From: Luteimonas viscosa
GTDB taxonomy: Bacteria; Pseudomonadota; Gammaproteobacteria; Xanthomonadales; Xanthomonadaceae
NCBI RefSeq assembly: GCF_008244685.1
Contig: NZ_VTFT01000001.1
Coordinates: 186,001-250,000 of the forward strand
Direction: 5' to 3'
DNA length: 64,000 nt
Each line of letters opens with the position of its first letter. Within the stretch, counting starts at the first letter, position 1. The position numbers and the translations under genes were made by a program. Below, one piece after another: positions 25,990-36,686 of the stretch. The notes below the pieces were generated by a model. That model was not told the origin of the DNA. It did not search any database and was given only the letters and a program-made list of their open reading frames with translations.

Positions 25990-26015
25990 GGCCCGCCTCG
26001 CGCGGGCCTTTTCCT
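25990..26015 (+). terminator. Rho-independent terminator
   Basis: Stem GGCCCGC / GCGGGCC with a 5-nt loop, followed by TTTTCCTTT, 26 nt after the stop of the second Ala-rich lipoprotein gene. Confidence 0.85.
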
Positions 26016-26105
26016 TTCCGGTCCTTCCCCAGCCGCCGCCGGCGTGGCGGGCAGCGTCGCACGCGGTCACGTATCCTCTGCGCATCCTTCGCAGCGCGCC
26101 CGACG

Positions 26106-27713
26106 ATGACGGTCCTGAACTCGCAACTCGATCCCCGTTCGCAGGCGTTCCTCGACAATGCCGCCTACCACCGCGCACTGGTGGAGGAACTCGACCGGCG
26201 CCTGGCGCGCGCGGCCGACGGTGGCGGCGAGCAGGCGCGCGGCAGGCATGCCGGCCGCGGCAAGCTGCCGGCGCGCGAGCGCATCACCGCCCTGCTCGAC
26301 CCCGGCTCGCCGTTCCTGGAGATCGCACCGCTCGCGGCCGAGGACATGTACGACGGCGCCGCGCCCGCGGCGGGCATGGTCTGCGGCATCGGCCGGGTGA
26401 TGGACCTCGAGGTGGTGGTGGTCGCCAACGACGCCACGGTCAAGGGCGGCACCTACTTCCCGATGACGGTGAAGAAGCACCTGCGCGCGCAGGAGATCGC
26501 GCGCGAGAACCGCCTGCCCTGCATCTACCTGGTCGATTCGGGCGGCGCGTTCCTGCCTCTGCAGGACGAGGTGTTCCCCGATCGAGAACATTTCGGCCGG
26601 ATCTTCTACAACCAGGCGCGGCTGTCGGCGGAGAACATCCCGCAGGTCGCGGTGGTGATGGGCAGTTGCACCGCCGGCGGCGCCTACGTGCCGGCGATGT
26701 GCGACGAGAGCGTGATCGTGAAGGAACAGGGCACGATCTTCCTCGGTGGCCCGCCGCTGGTGAAGGCGGCGACCGGCGAGGTGGTGGATGCCGAGGCGCT
26801 CGGCGGCGCGGAGGTGCACACCAGCGTTTCCGGCGTGGCCGACCACTTCGCCGAGGACGACCGCCATGCGCTGGAGATCGCGCGCGGCATCGTCGGCCAC
26901 CTCAACCGCCGCAAGCAGGTGCCGCTGGCGGTGCGCGAAGCGCGCGAGCCGCTGTATGCCGCCGGGGAGTTGTACGGCATCGTTCCGAAGGACACGCGGC
27001 GGCCGTTCGACATCCGCGAGGTGATCGCGCGCATCGTCGACGGCAGCGAGCTGGACGAGTTCAAGGCGCGCTACGGCAAGACCCTGGTCACCGGTTTCGC
27101 GCACCTGCACGGCTATCCGGTCGGCATCATCGCCAACAACGGCATCCTGTTCGCCGAAAGCGCGCTCAAGGGCGCGCACTTCATCGAGCTGTGCAACCAG
27201 CGCGGCATCCCGCTGGTGTTCCTGCAGAACATCACCGGGTTCATGGTCGGCCGCAAGTACGAGAACGCGGGCATCGCCAAGGACGGGGCGAAGATGGTCA
27301 CCGCCGTGGCGTGCTCGAGCGTGCCCAAGTTCACCGTGGTCATCGGCGGCAGCTTCGGTGCCGGCAACTACGCGATGTGCGGGCGCGCCTACGGGGCGCG
27401 CTTTTTGTGGATGTGGCCGAACGCGCGCATCAGCGTGATGGGCGGCGAGCAGGCCGCCAGCGTGCTGGCGACGGTGCGCCGCGACGGCATCGAGGGCAAG
27501 GGCGGCCAGTGGAGCGCGGAGGACGAGGAAGCGTTCAAGGCGCCGATCCGCGAGCAGTACGAGTCCCAGGGCAGCCCGTGGTACGCGACCGCGCGGCTGT
27601 GGGACGACGGCATCATCGATCCGGCCGACACCCGGCGCGTGCTGGGCCTGGGGATCTCCGCCTCGCTCAACGCGCCGATCGAACCGGCGAAGTTCGGCGT
27701 GTTCCGGATGTAG
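26106..27713 (+). CDS. liuB: Methylcrotonyl-CoA carboxylase, carboxyltransferase (beta) subunit
   Basis: 535 residues, the normal length. It transfers CO2 from carboxybiotin to 3-methylcrotonyl-CoA, giving 3-methylglutaconyl-CoA. Signatures are [20 protein letters not shown] near the N-terminus, [58 protein letters not shown] and the C-terminal [19 protein letters not shown]. Its partner alpha subunit (liuD) is at 34.7 kb, about 7 kb away, with xylanase, bactofilin and feo genes in between. This is unusual, as the two subunits are normally in one operon. Confidence 0.94.
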   Translation: MTVLNSQLDPRSQAFLDNAAYHRALVEELDRRLARAADGGGEQARGRHAGRGKLPARERITALLDPGSPFLEIAPLAAEDMYDGAAPAAGMVCGIGRVMDLEVVVVANDATVKGGTYFPMTVKKHLRAQEIARENRLPCIYLVDSGGAFLPLQDEVFPDREHFGRIFYNQARLSAENIPQVAVVMGSCTAGGAYVPAMCDESVIVKEQGTIFLGGPPLVKAATGEVVDAEALGGAEVHTSVSGVADHFAEDDRHALEIARGIVGHLNRRKQVPLAVREAREPLYAAGELYGIVPKDTRRPFDIREVIARIVDGSELDEFKARYGKTLVTGFAHLHGYPVGIIANNGILFAESALKGAHFIELCNQRGIPLVFLQNITGFMVGRKYENAGIAKDGAKMVTAVACSSVPKFTVVIGGSFGAGNYAMCGRAYGARFLWMWPNARISVMGGEQAASVLATVRRDGIEGKGGQWSAEDEEAFKAPIREQYESQGSPWYATARLWDDGIIDPADTRRVLGLGISASLNAPIEPAKFGVFRM

Positions 27714-27719
27714 TACCCG

Positions 27720-28110
27720 GCGTCGCGATGGCTCGTGATGGCCCGCGCACCCCGGCTCGTCGTCCCGTGGATCCCGTCAGCCCGTGGATCCTGTCATTCC
27801 GTTGACCCTCGTCCGGTGGATCCCTGTCATCCGTTGACCCTGTCATCCCGTGGACCCTGTTGCCTGTCGTCCCGAGCGCAGCGAGGGATCTTCTTCCAGG
27901 CGACCGGATGCCAGATCCCTCGCTGCGCTCGGGATGACAGTGTTTCGTCCGTCGTCGCAGGCAGCCGGCGTCGGTCACGCCACGCCGGAGCATGGCCTTT
28001 CTCACGCGGAAGCATGGCCTGACCACCCGAGAGCACGGCCTGTCCCGCAAGCGCATGGGCTGTCCACGCAGGAGCACGGCCTGTCCACGCGAGAACGTGG
28101 CCCGGCAGCG
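27720..28110. repeat. Degenerate tandem repeats between liuB and the GH8 gene
   Basis: Three repeat types fill the 445-bp gap. At about 27760-27860 there are degenerate units around CCCGTGGATCCTGTCATCCGTTGACC. At 27865-27941 two inverted arms of the GAGCGCAGCGAGGGATC / GATCCCTCGCTGCGCTCGGG family face each other. At about 27985-28110 there are five to six degenerate units of about 21-23 nt around GAGCACGGCCTGTCCACGCG. No gene is supported in the gap. Confidence 0.85.
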
Positions 28111-28158
28111 TCCGCCATCTGCTAACGTCGCCTGCCCTCCCGAGCCGTCGACGATCCG

Positions 28159-29478
28159 ATGTCGTTTCCCCGCCGCATCCTCTTCGCGCTGGTCCTCCTG
28201 CTCCTGGCGGCCTGCGCTCGCGACCGCGCCGATGCCGCGCCCGTGGCCGGGAACGCGGACGGGACGCCTGCCGCACCGCTCGGCGCGGTCGCCAGCGGCG
28301 TCTATCCCGACCTGTTCGCGGACGCGGGCTACGACGCCGAGGAGATCGAGGCCAGGGTCGCCGACGCATTCGAGCAGCTGTTCCATGGCGATCCGGAGGA
28401 GCAGGCGCTGTATTACGAAGCCGGCCGGAACGACGATGGCCCGCTGGCCTACATCCTCGACGTCAACAACGACGACGTGCGCTCGGAAGGCATGTCCTAC
28501 GGGATGATGATCGCGGTGCAAATGGACCGGAAGCGCGAGTTCGACGCGATCTGGAACTGGGCGATGACCCACATGCATCACGACGATCCCGCGCATCCCG
28601 CGCACGGCTACTTCGCCTGGTCGGTGAAGACAGACGGCACGCCGATCGACGAGATGCCCGCGCCCGACGGCGAGGAATACTTCATCACCGCGCTGTACTT
28701 CGCCTCGGCACGCTGGGGCGATGGCGAAGGCATCCACGACTACCGCGCGCAGGCGGACCGGCTGCTGCACGACGTGCTGCACCGGCAGCCGATCACCGGC
28801 CCGACCAGCCGCGGCACGATGACCGCGACCAACCTGTTCGACCACGACGCGAAAATGGTGCGTTTCACGCCGGACGTGGTGAACGCGGCGCACACCGATG
28901 CGTCCTACCACCTGCCCGCGTTCTACGAAATCTGGGCGCGCGTGGGGCCGGAGGCCGATCGCGCTTTCTGGCGCGAGGCCGCGCAGGTCAGTCGCGACTA
29001 CTTCGTGGCCGCTGCGCACCCGCGCACCGCGCTGACGCCGGACTACGGCAACTTCGACGGCACGCCCTGGGCCGCGTCGTGGCGGCCCGACTCCGCCGAC
29101 TTCCGCTACGACGCCTGGCGCAGCGCGATGAACTGGTCGATGGACTGGTCGTGGTGGCGCGCCGATCCGCGCCAGGTGGAACTGTCCAACCGCCTGCAGG
29201 CGTTCTTCGAAGCGCAGGGCATGCAGGGCTACGCCAGCCTCTACACGCTCGACGGCAAGCCGCTCGGCGGCGGCCAGACCACCGGGCTGGTGGCGATGAA
29301 CGCGGTGGCCGGGCTCGCGGCCGACCATCCGCGGCGGCTGGCCTTCGTGCGCGCGCTGTGGGAGCGGCCGGTACCGACCGGCCATCATCGCTACTACGAC
29401 GGCATGCTCCATCTGATGGCGCTGCTGCACGCCAGCGGCCGCTATCGCGCCTGGCTGCCCACGGGTGCGGAGGGCTGA
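28159..29478 (+). CDS. Glycoside hydrolase family 8, exo-oligoxylanase-like lipoprotein
   Basis: 439 residues. A signal peptide with lipobox (LLAAC) indicates a lipoprotein. The catalytic domain has the GH8 signature VRSEGMSYGMMIAVQMD, with the proton-donor Glu in S-E-G-M, and matches the reducing-end xylose-releasing exo-oligoxylanase group (Rex): DGPLAYILDVNNDD, GYFAWSVKTDGTPIDE, DGEEYFITALYFAS and TATNLFDHDAKMVRF. This group trims xylose from the reducing end of xylo-oligosaccharides. It stands alone here, with no other xylan genes visible, so linkage to a wider polysaccharide locus is not supported. The upstream DNA is repeat-rich. Confidence 0.87.
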   Translation: MSFPRRILFALVLLLLAACARDRADAAPVAGNADGTPAAPLGAVASGVYPDLFADAGYDAEEIEARVADAFEQLFHGDPEEQALYYEAGRNDDGPLAYILDVNNDDVRSEGMSYGMMIAVQMDRKREFDAIWNWAMTHMHHDDPAHPAHGYFAWSVKTDGTPIDEMPAPDGEEYFITALYFASARWGDGEGIHDYRAQADRLLHDVLHRQPITGPTSRGTMTATNLFDHDAKMVRFTPDVVNAAHTDASYHLPAFYEIWARVGPEADRAFWREAAQVSRDYFVAAAHPRTALTPDYGNFDGTPWAASWRPDSADFRYDAWRSAMNWSMDWSWWRADPRQVELSNRLQAFFEAQGMQGYASLYTLDGKPLGGGQTTGLVAMNAVAGLAADHPRRLAFVRALWERPVPTGHHRYYDGMLHLMALLHASGRYRAWLPTGAEG

Positions 29479-29653
29479 TCGCCTGCATCAGGCCGGATTG
29501 AACAACATGCGCCAAGTGGTTGCCGGGTAACGGATTCGGTGAGCCTCGTCACAGTGTGAAGGTGGTGTGCACGTGCTAGGCTCCAAGGCTCATTCCCCCG
29601 TTCGGCCGGCGCGCGCCGGCCATATTCCTGCCCAGCCCCCGAGGAACCCCGAG

Positions 29654-30208
29654 ATGGCCATCTTCAGCCCGCAGAACAACGCCCCCGCCAAGAAGGACCA
29701 GCCGTCCTTCGCCTCCGACGCGCCGCCTGCGAGCCCGCAGCGCGAGACGCCCGCCGTCGCCGATTTCAATCCCAGCCAGGTCGCGCCGCCGCGCCCGGCC
29801 GTGCAGGCGGACACCTCGGCCAAGGAATCGCTGATCGCCGCCGACCTGACCATCGAGGGCAAGATCGAGGGCAGCGGCCATGTCCGCATCGCCGGCAGGT
29901 TCAAGGGCGACGTCAACGTGCAGGGCAACCTGCGCATCGAGAACGGCGCCAAGCTCACCGGCGGGGTCAAGGCCAAGCAGGTGGTGGTGGCGGGCGAACT
30001 CGACGGCAACATCGAATCCGCCGCGCGGGTCGAACTGATGGACTCGGCGATCCTGACCGGCGACGTCAAGGCCGGCTCGCTGACCGTGGCCGCCGGCTCC
30101 AAGATCCGTGGCCATGTCGAATGCGGCTGGGACGCGTCCGAGGCCGTGGCGCCGCGCAAGAACGGCAAGGCCGCCGAGGCGACGGAGCTGCGCGAAGTCG
30201 CGTCCTGA
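29654..30208 (+). CDS. bacA: Bactofilin (polymer-forming cytoskeletal protein)
   Basis: 184 residues from the ATG at 29654 (GAGGA 10 nt upstream). A disordered Pro/Ala-rich N-terminus (1-55) is followed by the bactofilin beta-helix core (about 58-160): LIAADLTIEGKIEGSGHVRI, FKGDVNVQGNLRIENGAKL, VVVAGELDGNIESA and AILTGDVKAGSLTVAAGSKI. Bactofilins self-assemble into filaments on the cytoplasmic membrane and place cell-wall or motility enzymes. A zinc-ribbon protein follows 7 nt downstream, so the two are probably co-transcribed. No M23 peptidase partner is adjacent. Confidence 0.92.
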   Translation: MAIFSPQNNAPAKKDQPSFASDAPPASPQRETPAVADFNPSQVAPPRPAVQADTSAKESLIAADLTIEGKIEGSGHVRIAGRFKGDVNVQGNLRIENGAKLTGGVKAKQVVVAGELDGNIESAARVELMDSAILTGDVKAGSLTVAAGSKIRGHVECGWDASEAVAPRKNGKAAEATELREVAS

Positions 30209-30215
30209 GCGCGAC

Positions 30216-30608
30216 GTGAGCACCCCGAAGCCGGGTACGGCAGGTGCCACGCGCACCTGCCCGCACTGCAAGACGACGATCCTCGAAAGCGCGAGCATCT
30301 GTCCCTCGTGCAAGCACTACCTGCGTTTCGACACGCCGCGCACGGGCCCCGGCGCGCCCCAGCCCAGCACCACGGCGCTGCAGGTCGAGGGGATGATCCG
30401 GCACCCGTCCGACGGCGGCGCCTGGGAGTATTCGGTGTTGCTGACTGTGCGCGACGACGAGGGCAACGAGCTCGCCCGCCACGTGGTCGGCGTCGGCGCG
30501 ATGCTCGCGGGCGAGGAACGCACCTTCAACCTGTCGGTCGAGGTCACCCCGACCAGCGACATGCGCAAGCCGGTGCGATCGCCGAACAAGCGCGGCGTGC
30601 GCCACTGA
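30216..30608 (+). CDS. Zinc-ribbon protein downstream of bactofilin
   Basis: 130 residues from a GTG at 30216; the longer frame overlaps the bactofilin gene. Two CxxC knuckles near residues 15-34 (CPHCKTTILESASICPSCK) form a zinc ribbon. After a Gly/Pro linker, residues 55-120 form a small beta-sandwich-like domain (WEYSVLLTVRDDEGNELARH, EERTFNLSVEVTP). No enzyme motif is seen. The 7-nt gap from bactofilin suggests a shared transcript and perhaps a role as its adaptor; that is inference. Confidence 0.75.
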   Translation: MSTPKPGTAGATRTCPHCKTTILESASICPSCKHYLRFDTPRTGPGAPQPSTTALQVEGMIRHPSDGGAWEYSVLLTVRDDEGNELARHVVGVGAMLAGEERTFNLSVEVTPTSDMRKPVRSPNKRGVRH

Positions 30609-30812
30609 CGCAATCCGGCCCACCACGGCAAGGCGGCTTCGGCCGCCGACGCGCGTTGGCGATCCCGGCCTTGCCGGGCGCATATCCCGGACGCACCTCC
30701 GGCCTCATCCCGGTCAAGGGGCGCGCAGGACGCATTCGGCATTCGGCTGTCGCCGGGCACGCGGGATCGTTTGACGCGTGCGGACGAGTCCGGACGGAAG
30801 GTGGCGGAAGGT

Positions 30813-30954
30813 GCCCCCGGATGCGGCCTTTGGCCTTATCCGGGCTACCCCGTACCGGTCGGGCGCGGTCGCGGACACCGTGACCGAAGTCGTCGCGCCG
30901 TCGGCGCACCTGCCGGATCCGTAGCCCGGACAAGGCCGCAGGCCGCATCCGGGA
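30813..30954. repeat. Palindromic repeat arms in a 409-bp intergenic gap
   Basis: Two arms of the CGTAGCCCGG family face outward from about 30815-30848 (GGATGCGGCCTTTGGCC ... CCGGGCTAC) and 30919-30954 (CGTAGCCCGG ... GGCCGCATCCGGG). The gap 30609-31017 between converging genes holds no supported gene. Confidence 0.85.
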
Positions 30955-31017
30955 CAACGACGAGGGACACCTCCCCGTACGCACCGCCCCGGAATCGCGA
31001 CGCGGTCGCCCTGCTGC

Positions 31018-31251
31018 TCAACTGCAGCCGTTGCAGCCGCCGCAAGCGCCATCGCGAGGCATCGCAGCCGGCGCCAGGCGCTGCCCCAGCGCACGCATCC
31101 AGCCGGGCCTGCCCTCGCGCACCAGCGGCACTGCGAGCGCGATCCGCATCCGGCGGGTGCCGTCCGGAAACTGCCGTCGGGCCACGAACCAGGCGCTGTA
31201 CGCGACCACGGCGGCCACGACCACGTACTGCAACAGCAGACCGGTCTGCAT
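31018..31251 (-). CDS. FeoB-associated Cys-rich membrane protein-like
   Basis: 77 residues with one TM helix at the N-terminus (LLLQYVVVAAVVAYSAWFVA) and a Cys-rich end (GACGGCNGCS). This layout matches the small FeoB-associated proteins found at the end of feo operons; their Cys cluster may handle Fe2+ or assist FeoB. It starts 4 nt after the feoB stop, so it belongs to the feoA-feoB operon. The basic middle (RRQFPDGTRRMRIALAVPLV) is longer than in the shortest family members. Confidence 0.7.
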   Translation of the reverse strand: MQTGLLLQYVVVAAVVAYSAWFVARRQFPDGTRRMRIALAVPLVREGRPGWMRALGQRLAPAAMPRDGACGGCNGCS

Positions 31252-31255
31252 GGCG

Positions 31256-33127
31256 TCAGCCCGCGCCCAGTGCGCGCGCGACCTGGTAGGTCAGCAGCGA
31301 CGCCAGGTAAGCCAGCGCGAACAGCCCCGCCGCGTTCGCGGCCATGATCCGCCAGGAGTTGGTCTCGCGCTTGATCGTCGCCCAGGTGGAGATGCACTGC
31401 GGCGCATAGATGAACCAGACCAGCAGCGACAGCCCGGTCGCCAGCGACCAGCCGTCGGTGATGATCGGCGTGAGCGCCTGCGCCGCGGCCTCGTCGTCTG
31501 CGGCCGACAGCGCGTAGACCGTCGCCAGCGACGACACCGCCACCTCGCGCGCCGCCAGCCCCGGGATCAGCGCGATGCAGATCTGCCAGTTGAAGCCCAG
31601 CGGCGCGAACACCACGGCCAGCGCATGGCCGATGCGTCCGGCCAGGCTGTAGTCGATCGCCGGCATCGTCGCGTCCGGCGGCGGCGCGGGTACGTTGAGC
31701 AGCACCCACAACAGCACGGTGAGCGCGAAGATGATCCCGCCCACCCGCTTGAGGAAGATCATCCCGCGTTCGTACAGGCCGATGGCGAGGTCGCGCGGAT
31801 GCGGCACGCGGTAGGACGGCAGTTCCAGCAGCAGCGCGTGCTCGGAGGTGTCGCGCCGCCAGCGCTTCATCACGAACGACACCAGCAGCGCGCTGGCGAT
31901 GCCCGCGACGTACAGCCCGAACAGCACCAGGCCCTGCAACCCGATCGGCCCCCAGACCGTGCGCGCGGGGATGAAGGCACCGATGAGCAGCGCGTACACC
32001 GGCAGGCGCGCCGAACAGGTCATCAGCGGCGCGACCATGATCGTCGCCAGCCGGTCGCGCGGATCCTGGATCGAACGCGTGGCCATGATCCCGGGAATCG
32101 CGCAGGCGAAGCTCGACAGCAGCGGGATGAACGAGCGCCCCGACAGGCCCGCGCCCTTCATCAGCCGGTCGAGCAGGAACGCCGCGCGCGGCAGGTAGCC
32201 GCTTTCCTCCAGCGCCAGGATGAAGGCGAACAGCACCAGGATCTGCGGCAGGAAGATGATCACCCCGCCCAGCCCGGCGATCACCCCGTCCACCAGCAGA
32301 CTGTTGAGCGGCCCCTCGGGCAGCGTGCCGCCGACCGCCCCGCCCAGCCACCCGGTGCCGGTGTCGATCAGATCCATCACCGGCGTCGCCCAGGCGTACA
32401 CCGCCTGGAAGATCAGGAACATCACCACCGCCAGCGCAACGAGCCCGAACACCGGGTGCAGCAACCAGCGATCGAGTGCGTCGTCGATGCGCGCGGTGCG
32501 GCGCGGCATGCGTATGGCTGCGTCGATCAGGCGCCGGGTTTCGGCATGCAGGTCGGGCGCGGGGTCGCCCGCCACCACACGCGCGGCCGGCGGCACCGGC
32601 ATGCGGTCCAGGCGGTCGAGCAGCGCCTGCGCGCCGTGGTGCCTGACCGCGACGGTTTCAACCACCGGAATGGCGAGTTCGCGCTCCAGCGCCTCGAGGT
32701 CCACCGTGATGCCGCGACGCCGGGCGACGTCGATCATGTTCACCGCCAGCACCATCGGCCGGCCGAGCGAGCGCAGTTCGAGCGCGAAGCGCAGGTGCAG
32801 GCGCAGGTTGGTGGCGTCGACCACGCACACCAGCAGGTCCGGGGCCGGCTCGCCGGGATAGAAGCCGCGGCAGACGTCGCGCGTGATCGCCTCGTCGAGG
32901 CTGGCCGGCTGCAGGCTGTAGGCCCCGGGCAGGTCGAGCAGCACGTATTGGCGACCCTGGTCGCCACGGAAGCGACCTTCCTTGCGTTCCACGGTCACGC
33001 CGGCGTAGTTCGCAACCTTCTGGCGGCTGCCGGTGAGCAGGTTGAACAGTGCGGTCTTGCCGCAGTTCGGATTGCCGACCAGCGCCAGGCGCCAGGGCCG
33101 CGCGTCGAGGGCGTCCGCGGCGCTCAT
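31256..33127 (-). CDS. feoB: Ferrous iron transporter FeoB
   Basis: 623 residues, the shorter form of FeoB; E. coli FeoB has about 770. An N-terminal G domain carries G1 GNPNCGKT, an LDLPG G3 and NMID G4. The membrane part holds the two Gate/core regions (for example SFACAIPGIMATRSI and GLAAREVAVSSLATVYALS), which form the Fe2+ pathway in the inner membrane. It overlaps feoA by ATGA, so feoA and feoB are translationally coupled. A Fur-box-like site lies before feoA, consistent with iron repression. Confidence 0.94.
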   Translation of the reverse strand: MSAADALDARPWRLALVGNPNCGKTALFNLLTGSRQKVANYAGVTVERKEGRFRGDQGRQYVLLDLPGAYSLQPASLDEAITRDVCRGFYPGEPAPDLLVCVVDATNLRLHLRFALELRSLGRPMVLAVNMIDVARRRGITVDLEALERELAIPVVETVAVRHHGAQALLDRLDRMPVPPAARVVAGDPAPDLHAETRRLIDAAIRMPRRTARIDDALDRWLLHPVFGLVALAVVMFLIFQAVYAWATPVMDLIDTGTGWLGGAVGGTLPEGPLNSLLVDGVIAGLGGVIIFLPQILVLFAFILALEESGYLPRAAFLLDRLMKGAGLSGRSFIPLLSSFACAIPGIMATRSIQDPRDRLATIMVAPLMTCSARLPVYALLIGAFIPARTVWGPIGLQGLVLFGLYVAGIASALLVSFVMKRWRRDTSEHALLLELPSYRVPHPRDLAIGLYERGMIFLKRVGGIIFALTVLLWVLLNVPAPPPDATMPAIDYSLAGRIGHALAVVFAPLGFNWQICIALIPGLAAREVAVSSLATVYALSAADDEAAAQALTPIITDGWSLATGLSLLVWFIYAPQCISTWATIKRETNSWRIMAANAAGLFALAYLASLLTYQVARALGAG

Positions 33128-33360
33128 GCGGCGACCAGGCGTACGCGCGCGGCCTCCGCGCGACGCAGGGCGAAGCGCGTGTAGCCGACCTGGACCAGGA
33201 TCGGATCGCCGCCGAAAGGCGCGCGGGCCACCACTTCCACGGCCTCGCCGGCGACGAAGCCCAGCTCGCGCAGGCGTCTGGCGATGCCGTCGGCGGCATC
33301 GCGCTGGTCGACCGATTCGACGATGGAGGGTGTGCGACGAGGCAGGTCGGCGAGGGTCAC
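33124..33360 (-). CDS. feoA: Ferrous iron transport protein FeoA
   Basis: 78 residues if the GTG at 33360 is the start; an ATG at 33390 would add ten residues but would place the Fur-box-like site inside the gene. Small SH3-like cytosolic protein: ARRLRELGFVAGEAVEVVAR, then FGGDPILVQVGYTRFALRRAEA, the FeoA pattern. It supports FeoB activity at the membrane. First gene of feoA-feoB-Cys-rich gene, divergent from liuC. Confidence 0.88.
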   Translation of the reverse strand: MTLADLPRRTPSIVESVDQRDAADGIARRLRELGFVAGEAVEVVARAPFGGDPILVQVGYTRFALRRAEAARVRLVAA

Positions 33361-33361
33361 G

Positions 33362-33388
33362 GGTATCAATTGAATACGAATTGTTCTC
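33362..33388 (-). promoter_or_regulatory. Fur-box-like operator of the feo operon
   Basis: The stretch reading (plus strand) TGAATACGAATTGTTCTCAT is an AT-rich imperfect palindrome in a GC-rich setting and resembles the Fur consensus GATAATGATAATCATTATC. It lies just before feoA, in the 104-bp gap to the divergent liuC, so it could affect both. Similarity was judged by eye. Confidence 0.6.
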
Positions 33389-33464
33389 ATTCTAGCAGCC
33401 AGTGCTGGCTGCGGCGCCATGGCCAGCGGCTATCATCCGGTGCCGCCCCGCCGATCCCGACGCC

Positions 33465-34247
33465 ATGCCGGAACCGCTGTCGACCCGCCAAACCGGCGCT
33501 GTGCTGCGTCTGTGCCTGGAGCGACCCGCGCTGCACAATGCCTTCGACGCCGATCTGATCGGACGGCTGACCGACGCCCTCGCCGCTGCGGCCGACGACG
33601 CCCGGATCCGGGTGGTGGTACTGGAGGGCGCCGGCGCCTCCTTCTCCGCCGGCGCCGACCTCAACTGGATGCGCGGCATGGCCGCCGCCAGCGAGGCGGC
33701 GAACCGCGACGACGCCCTCGCCCTCGCCCGCCTGATGCGCACGCTGGACGAACTGCCGAAGCCGACCATCGCCCGCGTGCACGGTGCCGCGTTCGGCGGC
33801 GGGGTCGGCCTGGTGGCGTGCTGCGACATCGCGATCGGCGTGCCGGAAGCGAAGTTCGGCCTGACCGAAAGCCGGCTCGGCCTGTTGCCGGCGGTGATCT
33901 CGCCCTACGTGGTCGCCGCAATCGGCCCGCGCCAGGCGCGACGCTGGTTCGCCACCGCCGAGGTCTTCGACGCGGCCCAGGCGCTGCGGATCGGGCTGCT
34001 GCACGCGGTGGTCGAAGCCGATGCGCTGGACGCGGCGGTTGAGCGCCAGGTCTCGCTGCTGCTCAAGGCCGGGCCGCTGGCTGCGGCCGCTGCGAAGTCG
34101 CTGGTGCGCGATGTGCTGGCGGGCGGCGACCGCGATGCGCTCGATGCCGCCAACGCCACACTGATCGCGAAACTGCGCGTTTCCCCGGAGGGACAGGAAG
34201 GCCTGTCCGCCTTCCTCGACAAGCGCCCCGCGCGCTGGACGTCCTGA
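33465..34247 (+). CDS. liuC: Enoyl-CoA hydratase family, methylglutaconyl-CoA hydratase
   Basis: 260 residues from the ATG at 33465. Crotonase fold with oxyanion-hole segments SFSAGADLNWMR and GAAFGGGVGLVACCDIAI, then FGLTESRLGLLPAVISPYVV, which carries the Glu of the hydratase site. The context (liuD and liuE directly downstream) argues for hydration of 3-methylglutaconyl-CoA to HMG-CoA rather than a general enoyl-CoA hydratase. The gene starts an apparent operon liuC-VOC-liuD-liuE-PAS/GGDEF/EAL. Confidence 0.88.
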   Translation: MPEPLSTRQTGAVLRLCLERPALHNAFDADLIGRLTDALAAAADDARIRVVVLEGAGASFSAGADLNWMRGMAAASEAANRDDALALARLMRTLDELPKPTIARVHGAAFGGGVGLVACCDIAIGVPEAKFGLTESRLGLLPAVISPYVVAAIGPRQARRWFATAEVFDAAQALRIGLLHAVVEADALDAAVERQVSLLLKAGPLAAAAAKSLVRDVLAGGDRDALDAANATLIAKLRVSPEGQEGLSAFLDKRPARWTS

Positions 34248-34256
34248 GGCCTGACC

Positions 34257-34643
34257 ATGCTCGACCACGTCGGTGTCCCCGTGTCCGACTATGCCCGCAG
34301 CCTGGCGTTCTATCGCCAGGCGCTGGCGCCACTCGGCATCGTGCTGCTGATGGAAATGACGCCGGAGGCGACCGGAGGCAACGGCGCCGCCGGTTTCGGC
34401 AGCGGCGAAGAGCCGTTCTTCTGGTTCGGCGACGACGGCGCGCCCGGCGTGCACACCCATGTCGCCTTCCGCGCCGACAGTCGTGCGCAGGTGGATGCCT
34501 TCCACGCCGCCGCGCTCGCCGCCGGCGGCCGGGACAACGGCGCACCGGGCCTGCGCCCGCACTACCATGAACACTATTACGGCGCGTTCGTGCTGGATCC
34601 GGACGGACACAACATCGAGGCCGTGTGCCACCGTCCGGAATGA
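34257..34643 (+). CDS. VOC (glyoxalase-fold) family protein
   Basis: 128 residues. Two beta-alpha-beta-beta-beta modules of the vicinal oxygen chelate fold: MLDHVGVPVSDYARSLAFYR at the start with the first His ligand, HTHVAFRADSRAQVDAFHAA in the middle, and HYYGAFVLDPDGHNIEAVCH at the end with the usual last Glu ligand. It lies 9 nt after liuC and 38 nt before liuD. Glyoxalase-like genes are sometimes found in liu operons; the substrate is unknown. Confidence 0.85.
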   Translation: MLDHVGVPVSDYARSLAFYRQALAPLGIVLLMEMTPEATGGNGAAGFGSGEEPFFWFGDDGAPGVHTHVAFRADSRAQVDAFHAAALAAGGRDNGAPGLRPHYHEHYYGAFVLDPDGHNIEAVCHRPE

Positions 34644-34681
34644 CGCCCCGGTCCGAACCCGCTGGAACGAGGACCCCGCTG

Positions 34682-36685
<2,004 letters not shown>

Positions 36686-36686
36686 G

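Noticed and set aside
31031..33184. 717-aa plus-strand frame opposite feoB
   Set aside because: Gln/Arg/His-rich antisense shadow of feoB, with no domain.
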